A stretch of 21,789 bases of DNA, from contig NZ_JALDTZ010000023.1 of assembly GCF_023109105.1 (NCBI RefSeq), positions 1-21,789 on the forward strand, written 5' to 3'. The notes below the pieces were generated by a model. That model ran no database searches, was not told where the DNA came from, and worked only from the letters and a program-made list of their open reading frames with translations. Both the position numbers and the translations under genes were made by a program. This DNA is from Streptococcus mitis. GTDB lineage: Bacteria; Bacillota; Bacilli; Lactobacillales; Streptococcaceae. This document shows positions 16,729-21,789 of this stretch, piece by piece; within the stretch, counting starts at the first letter, position 1, and each line of letters starts with the position of its first letter.

Positions 16729-16747
16729 AATACAAAGGAGATAGGTG

Positions 16748-17455
16748 ATGAAAGAGAAAAATATGTGGAAAGAATTATTGAATCGTGCAGGCTGGCTGTT
16801 AATCTTTTTGCTGGCGACAATTTTATATCAGATTCCTATAGGGGTTACTGCTATTTTAACTTTAAATGCAGTACCACTGTTACAGTCAGGACTGATAGTT
16901 GCTGGTATTTCGATTGTGGTTCTGGCACTATTTATTATTGGAGCTCGTAAAACGCAATTAGCAAGTTTTAATTTTTCTTTTTTTAGAGCTAAGGATTTGG
17001 CACGATTGGGATTAAGTTATTTAGTTATTATCGGGTCAAATATACTTGGTTCGATCCTGTTGCAACTGTCAAATGAGACGACAACAGGTAACCAGTCTCA
17101 GGTTAATGCTATGGTTCAGAATAGTTCTCTGATTTCCAGTTTCTTCTTGCTAGCCTTGCTTGCTCCGATTTGTGAGGAAATCTTGTGCCGGGGGATTGTT
17201 CCTAAAAAGATTTTTCGAGGCAAGGAGAGTTGGGGATTTGTAGTTGGTACGATTGTGTTTGCTTTATTGCATCAACCAAGTAATTTACCTTCTTTATTGA
17301 TTTATGGAGGTATGTCAATCGTTCTATCTTGGACAGCTTACAAGACCCAACGTTTGGAAATGTCTATCTTGCTTCACATGATTGTTAATGGGGTGGCCTT
17401 CTGTTTGTTGGCTCTTGTGGTAATCATGAGTCGGACATTAGGGATTTCTGTTTAA
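16748..17455 (+). CDS. CPBP family intramembrane metalloprotease
   Basis: This is a multi-pass membrane protein, 235 aa, with about seven hydrophobic segments and the three motifs of the CPBP (CAAX protease and bacteriocin-processing/self-immunity) family: EEILCR with E143, E144 and R148; FALLH with F171 and H175; HMIVN with H210 and N214. All glutamate, histidine and asparagine residues expected at the active site are intact. Members process prenylated proteins in eukaryotes; in streptococci they are linked to bacteriocin immunity or cell-envelope functions, and no substrate can be named here. ATG 16748 is preferred over GTG 16745, as AAGGAG lies seven bases before the ATG. It has no promoter of its own, so expression may depend on read-through of the upstream terminator. 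Confidence 0.88.
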   Translation: MKEKNMWKELLNRAGWLLIFLLATILYQIPIGVTAILTLNAVPLLQSGLIVAGISIVVLALFIIGARKTQLASFNFSFFRAKDLARLGLSYLVIIGSNILGSILLQLSNETTTGNQSQVNAMVQNSSLISSFFLLALLAPICEEILCRGIVPKKIFRGKESWGFVVGTIVFALLHQPSNLPSLLIYGGMSIVLSWTAYKTQRLEMSILLHMIVNGVAFCLLALVVIMSRTLGISV

Positions 17456-17491
17456 GATATTTGACAATTGCTTGCTTGTTTCTACTGGGAG

Positions 17492-17527
17492 AAAGATGAA
17501 TGCAATCGTGTCCATCTTTTTCTTTTT
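17492..17527 (+). terminator. Possible terminator before folP
   Basis: AAAGATG (17492-17498) and CATCTTT (17513-17519) form a seven-base stem with a large 14-base loop, followed by TTCTTTTT. The large loop makes this only moderately convincing. Confidence 0.45.
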
Positions 17528-17528
17528 A

Positions 17529-17537
17529 TGGTAAAAT
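17529..17537 (+). promoter_or_regulatory. Extended -10 promoter for the folate operon
   Basis: TGGTAAAAT is an extended -10 identical to the one before polC (ATGGTAAAATAG in both). No -35 is evident, and the predicted leader before the folP ATG is about 35 nt. Confidence 0.45.
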
Positions 17538-17539
17538 AG

Positions 17540-18523
<984 letters not shown>

Positions 18524-18524
18524 G

Positions 18525-19823
18525 ATGAAAGAAATCGAAAACAATCAGTGGATTGCTAACTACCGGACGGACCAACCGCATTTTGGCTTGGAACGAATGG
18601 TGGAGTTGTTAGCTTTGCGTGGCAATCCCCATCTCAAACTCAAGGTCATCCATATCGGAGGGACCAATGGTAAGGGTTCGACCATTGCTTTTTTGAAAAA
18701 TATGCTAGAAAAGCTAGGTCTGAGAGTTGGTGTTTTCAGCTCGCCCTATCTCATTCATTACACAGACCAGATTAGCATCAATGGGGAATCCATTCCCGAA
18801 GCTAGGCTAGAAGCCCTCATGGCAGACTATCAGTCTTTGCTGGAGGGAGAAGTGGTTGCCAATTTGCAGGGGACAACCGAGTTTGAGATTATCACAGCTT
18901 TGGCCTATGACTACTTTGCTTCAGAGCAAGTAGATGTGGCCATCATGGAAGTGGGTATGGGTGGACTTTTGGATAGTACTAATGTTTGCCAGCCCATTTT
19001 AACAGGCATCACAACCATTGGACTGGACCATGTAGCCCTACTTGGTGACACCTTGGAAGCCATAGCAGAGCAGAAGGCTGGGATTATCAAACGAGGAATT
19101 CCCTTGGTGACAGGTCGTATGGCTCCAGAAGCTTTGGCTGTGATTGACCGCATTGCGGAAGGGAAAGATGCGCCGAGACTTGCCTACGGGACAGATTATC
19201 AGATTCGTCATCAAAAGAGTGTGGTGACAGGGGAAGTTTTTGACTATACAAGTTCTCTCAGACAAGGTCACTTCCAGACTGGCCTGCTTGGTTTACACCA
19301 GATTGAGAATGCTGGGATGGCCATAGCTTTACTTGATACTTTTTGTCAAGAGGATGGTCGAGAGTTACCAGCTAATACCTTGCTTGCTCAAGCTTTGGAA
19401 GAAACAAGTTGGCCGGGGCGTTTGGAAGTCGTGTCTAGAGAACCCTTGATGATTTTGGATGGGGCCCATAATCCCCATGCTATCAAGGCTTTAGTAGAAA
19501 CATTGCAAGAACGATTTGCGGATTATCATAAGGCAATCCTCTTTACTTGTATTAAAACTAAGGCTTTAGAGGACATGTTAGACTTATTAGACACTTTGCC
19601 AGATACGGAACTGATCCTCACTCACTTTGAGGATGATCGGGCGACTGACGAAGAGGTGCTAAAAGAAGCAGCCCATTCTAGAAATCTCAACTATCAAAGT
19701 TGGAGAGAATTTCTAGATCAAAAAATAACAGAAAATGAAGAGAAAAAAACAGTTAGGATAGTTACGGGCTCCTTGTATTTCTTGAGCCAAGTGAGAGCCT
19801 ATCTGATGGAGAGGAAAAATTAG
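18525..19823 (+). CDS. folC: Dihydrofolate synthase / folylpolyglutamate synthase
   Basis: FolC (SulB) adds glutamate to dihydropteroate using ATP and extends the polyglutamate tail of folates. The 432 aa have a Mur-ligase-like fold. The ATP loop is GGTNGKGST (45-53). The family block TEFEIITALAYDYF with MEVGMGGLLDSTN follows, then DGAHNPHA in the C-terminal domain. The ATG lies one base after the folP stop (TAAGATG) without a recognisable Shine-Dalgarno, which points to translational coupling to folP. It is followed three bases later by folE. Confidence 0.96.
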   Translation: MKEIENNQWIANYRTDQPHFGLERMVELLALRGNPHLKLKVIHIGGTNGKGSTIAFLKNMLEKLGLRVGVFSSPYLIHYTDQISINGESIPEARLEALMADYQSLLEGEVVANLQGTTEFEIITALAYDYFASEQVDVAIMEVGMGGLLDSTNVCQPILTGITTIGLDHVALLGDTLEAIAEQKAGIIKRGIPLVTGRMAPEALAVIDRIAEGKDAPRLAYGTDYQIRHQKSVVTGEVFDYTSSLRQGHFQTGLLGLHQIENAGMAIALLDTFCQEDGRELPANTLLAQALEETSWPGRLEVVSREPLMILDGAHNPHAIKALVETLQERFADYHKAILFTCIKTKALEDMLDLLDTLPDTELILTHFEDDRATDEEVLKEAAHSRNLNYQSWREFLDQKITENEEKKTVRIVTGSLYFLSQVRAYLMERKN

Positions 19824-19826
19824 AGA

Positions 19827-20381
19827 ATGGATACACAAAAGATTGAAGAAGCTGTAAAAATGATCATCGAAGCAGTTGGTGAGGATGTAAATCGCGAGGG
19901 CTTGCAGGAAACACCTGCTCGTGTAGCTCGTATGTACCAAGAGATTTTTTCAGGTCTTGGTCAAACGGCGGAAGAACATTTATCAAAATCCTTTGAGATT
20001 ATCGATGATAACATGGTAGTAGAAAAGGATATCTTTTTCCACACTATGTGTGAGCACCACTTCTTGCCATTTTATGGGAAAGCGCATATTGCCTACATCC
20101 CAGATGGCCGTGTGGCAGGTTTATCTAAGCTAGCCCGTACGGTTGAAGTTTATTCAAAAAAACCACAAATTCAAGAACGTTTGAATATCGAAGTGGCCGA
20201 TGCCTTGATGGAGTATCTAGGCGCTAAAGGAGCCTTTGTTGTTATTGAGGCGGAACATATGTGTATGAGCATGCGTGGTGTCAGAAAACCAGGTACTGCA
20301 ACCTTGACGACAGTAGCTCGTGGTCTATTTGAAACAGATAAGGACCTCCGCGACCAGGCTTATCGTTTAATGGGGCTATAA
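19827..20381 (+). CDS. folE: GTP cyclohydrolase I
   Basis: FolE (SulC) converts GTP to 7,8-dihydroneopterin triphosphate, the first committed folate step, as a homodecamer in homologues. The 184 aa match the family. Zinc ligands are C75 and H78 ([10 protein letters not shown]) and C146 (EHMCMSMRG), spaced exactly as in the E. coli enzyme. The [22 protein letters not shown] segment is the other hallmark. The start is four bases after the folC stop, with GGAGAGG rather far upstream inside folC, again suggesting coupling. A terminator-like hairpin lies directly after its stop, before the next gene of the pathway. Confidence 0.96.
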   Translation: MDTQKIEEAVKMIIEAVGEDVNREGLQETPARVARMYQEIFSGLGQTAEEHLSKSFEIIDDNMVVEKDIFFHTMCEHHFLPFYGKAHIAYIPDGRVAGLSKLARTVEVYSKKPQIQERLNIEVADALMEYLGAKGAFVVIEAEHMCMSMRGVRKPGTATLTTVARGLFETDKDLRDQAYRLMGL

Positions 20382-20383
20382 AA

Positions 20384-20408
20384 AAGAATCCGCTTTGGGC
20401 GGATTTTT
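20384..20408 (+). terminator. Intra-operon terminator or attenuator between folE and sulD
   Basis: AATCCGC (20387-20393) pairs with GCGGATT (20399-20405) around a five-base loop, extendable by A-T and G-U pairs, and ends in TTTTT. sulD starts 20 bp downstream with no promoter in between, so the hairpin probably sets the folE:sulD ratio by partial termination. Confidence 0.7.
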
Positions 20409-20424
20409 CTAGAAAGGACTAGTT

Positions 20425-21237
20425 ATGGATCAACTGCAGATTAAGGATTTGGAAATTTTTGCCTATCATGGTCTTTTTCCCAGTGAGAAAGAATTGGGGC
20501 AGAAGTTTGTCGTTTCAGCCATCCTATCCTATGATATGACTAAGGCGGCTACAGACTTGGATTTAACAGCCTCTGTCCATTACGGAGAATTGTGTCAGCA
20601 GTGGACGACTTGGTTTCAGGAAACAACTGAGGATTTGATTGAAACGGTAGCCTATAAACTGGTAGAACGTACTTTTGAGGCCTATCCTCTTGTCCAAGAA
20701 ATTAAGTTGGAACTCAAAAAACCTTGGGCGCCAGTGCATTTGCCACTAGATACTTGCTCGGTAACCATTCATCGCCGTAAGCAACGGGCTTTTATTGCTC
20801 TAGGAAGCAATATGGGGGATAAGCAAGCAAACTTGAAGCAAGCCATTGAGAAAATGCGATTTCGTGGCATCCATATTCTCAAAGAGTCCAGTGTCTTGAC
20901 GACGGAGCCTTGGGGTGGTGTGGAGCAGGATAGCTTTGCCAATCAAGTGGTTGAGGTGGAAACCTGGTTGCCTGCTCCAGTCTTGTTAGAGACCTTGTTA
21001 GCCATTGAGTCAGAGATGGGACGGGTGAGAGAAGTGCATTGGGGACCCCGTTTGATTGACTTGGACTTGCTCTTTGTGGAGGACCAGGTCATTTATACAG
21101 ACAACCTCATCTTGCCTCATCCCTATATAGCGGAACGCCTTTTTGTTCTTGAATCTCTTCAAGAAATTGCGCCTCATTTTATCCATCCTACATTAAATCA
21201 ACCTATTCGCAACTTGTATGATGCTTTGAAAAAATAG
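20425..21237 (+). CDS. sulD: Bifunctional dihydroneopterin aldolase / HPPK
   Basis: SulD fuses FolB and FolK. It cleaves dihydroneopterin to hydroxymethyl-dihydropterin and pyrophosphorylates it with ATP, giving the FolP substrate. The 270 aa consist of FolB (about 1-118; [11 protein letters not shown] near the start, E21 and K99 as likely catalytic residues, Y53 in the second motif) and FolK (about 120-270; [15 protein letters not shown], then [11 protein letters not shown] with magnesium ligands D212 and D214, then [13 protein letters not shown]). AGAAAGGA precedes the ATG by six bases. It is last in the folP-folC-folE-sulD order known from pneumococcus, followed by a long bidirectional terminator. 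Confidence 0.96.
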   Translation: MDQLQIKDLEIFAYHGLFPSEKELGQKFVVSAILSYDMTKAATDLDLTASVHYGELCQQWTTWFQETTEDLIETVAYKLVERTFEAYPLVQEIKLELKKPWAPVHLPLDTCSVTIHRRKQRAFIALGSNMGDKQANLKQAIEKMRFRGIHILKESSVLTTEPWGGVEQDSFANQVVEVETWLPAPVLLETLLAIESEMGRVREVHWGPRLIDLDLLFVEDQVIYTDNLILPHPYIAERLFVLESLQEIAPHFIHPTLNQPIRNLYDALKK

Positions 21238-21283
21238 AAAAACTCTAGTTTTCAGTCGTTTGTAACTGAAGGCTAGAGTTTTT
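21238..21283. terminator. Bidirectional terminator between sulD and the convergent gene
   Basis: AAAAACTCTAG (21238-21248) pairs with CTAGAGTTTTT (21273-21283). Two G-U pairs and TTCAGT/ACTGAA (21251-21256 with 21265-21270) extend this to a ~19 bp stem with an eight-base loop. A and T tracts on both sides let it work on both strands. It overlaps the stop codon of the convergent gene by two bases. Confidence 0.9.
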
Positions 21284-21599
21284 AAAATAGGTCATTTTCT
21301 TCTGGGAGGAGGATAGTTTCTCTACCATCCATGTCTAAAACCAGCACTCTTGGCGGATAAAGAGGGTCGAAAGGGTGGTTAAAGTCAAAATCAATGGCTG
21401 TAGGGAGGTGTTGACTTGAAAAATGGAAGGTGATTTTTCCATGGTTATTGAGCAATTGAAACTCGAGTTCTTCTTCCAATTCAAAGACATTTTTTAGGAA
21501 ATGGTCAATAATATACCAAAAAGAGTCAATAACATCATCAGGTAAGCTGGTAACAATGCCAAAACTAGCCGACCGCATGTGGGTATTGGTAAAAGCCAT
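21282..21599 (-). CDS. DUF960-like conserved protein, 105 aa
   Basis: This small acidic soluble protein begins MAFTNTHMRSASFGIVTSLP, then a segment DDVIDSFWYIIDHFLKNVFEL and a strand-rich half (LEFQLLNNHGKITFHFSSQ). Such a start (FTNT...R...G..T.LP, followed by a tryptophan-containing helix) resembles DUF960 proteins of Firmicutes, for which no function is established. There is no signal peptide or membrane segment. AAAGGGGG lies nine bases before the ATG, and a promoter is at 21626-21654. It shares the sulD terminator in convergent arrangement. Confidence 0.8.
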   Translation of the reverse strand: MAFTNTHMRSASFGIVTSLPDDVIDSFWYIIDHFLKNVFELEEELEFQLLNNHGKITFHFSSQHLPTAIDFDFNHPFDPLYPPRVLVLDMDGRETILLPEENDLF

Positions 21600-21625
21600 A
21601 TTTCTGTCCCCCTTTCTTTTCCCTT

Positions 21626-21654
21626 ATCATACAGCAAATAGGATTAAAAATCAA
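21626..21654 (-). promoter_or_regulatory. Promoter of the DUF960-like gene
   Basis: On the minus strand, TTGATT (21654-21649) and TATGAT (21631-21626) are separated by 17 bp and lie just upstream of the ribosome site. Confidence 0.65.
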
Positions 21655-21789
21655 GAAAAGGTGATTTTTTCTTCATAAACATAGTTTTCTATGAAATTTT
21701 TGCTAAATTCCTAAACTAAGTTCCATCGCTAATTCAAGTGGAAGTTAGTCTGATAAAAACCCTAAAAACCAGTGGCAATCCGTGTCAAG
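21655..21789. other. Non-coding tail at the window edge
   Basis: No gene or good ribosome site is visible. AAAAATCA (21646-21653) and TGATTTTT (21662-21669) can form an AT-only hairpin, and CATAG/CTATG is another small one. From remembered synteny the next pneumococcal gene would be rplM on plus, so this could be its upstream leader. That is inference only. Confidence 0.3.

Noticed and set aside
17461..17466. TTGACA as the -35 of the folate operon promoter
   Set aside because: It lies far more than 17 bp (65 bp) from the TAAAAT at 17532, and no -10 exists at the proper distance.
21655..21789. Ribosomal protein L13 leader RNA at the window end
   Set aside because: Expected only from remembered synteny with rplM; I could not identify its conserved structure and the sequence is cut off.

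Overview
This window is almost entirely core chromosome of a mitis-group Streptococcus, most likely S. pneumoniae or a very close relative such as S. mitis or S. pseudopneumoniae. The evidence is the low-GC Firmicute codon use, a Gram-positive PolC replicase, two typical pneumococcal BOX repeats, an IS1167-like remnant, and a gene order that matches from memory the pneumococcal segment polC - pepS - rsuA - pepC - manLMN - adhP - Cof hydrolase - purine permease - sulABCD (folP-folC-folE-folBK).

Layout. Bases 1-428 hold a decayed ISL3-type insertion sequence on the minus strand. Its transposase has collapsed to the two ends of the gene and is flanked by two direct copies of a 76-77 bp self-complementary unit. 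Bases 487-7300 are a plus-strand run: polC, a 225-aa protein of uncertain function, a 50-aa single-pass membrane peptide, pepS and a small GlsB/YeaQ-like membrane protein. This run is followed by a BOX element and a strong terminator (7314-7550). rsuA and pepC follow on plus, each with its own promoter, and a second BOX in the opposite orientation abuts the pepC stop. Bases 9943-15155 are minus-strand: the mannose-family PTS operon manL-manM-manN, adhP and a Cof-type HAD phosphatase. Plus-strand genes resume with a divergently transcribed AzgA-type purine permease, a CPBP membrane protease and the four-gene folate operon. A convergent DUF960-like gene closes the window, and the last ~130 bp show no gene.

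How the genes work together. PepS and PepC are cytoplasmic aminopeptidases feeding on imported peptides. ManLMN imports glucose, mannose and related sugars. AdhP disposes of reducing equivalents in fermentation. The sequence shows matching regulatory sites: a catabolite-control (cre-like) site between the -35 and -10 of the manL promoter, a near-perfect Rex palindrome over the adhP -10, and a weaker PurBox-like site just downstream of the permease promoter. The folate genes take GTP (FolE) through dihydroneopterin steps (SulD) to dihydropteroate (FolP) and dihydrofolate/polyglutamates (FolC).

I see no CRISPR array, prophage, toxin cluster or other obviously new multi-gene system. The most interesting items are small: an apparently leaderless rsuA preceded by an in-frame BOX-encoded open frame, a start-stop mini-ORF in front of polC, terminator-like hairpins inside operons, the inverted BOX pair and the collapsed IS.
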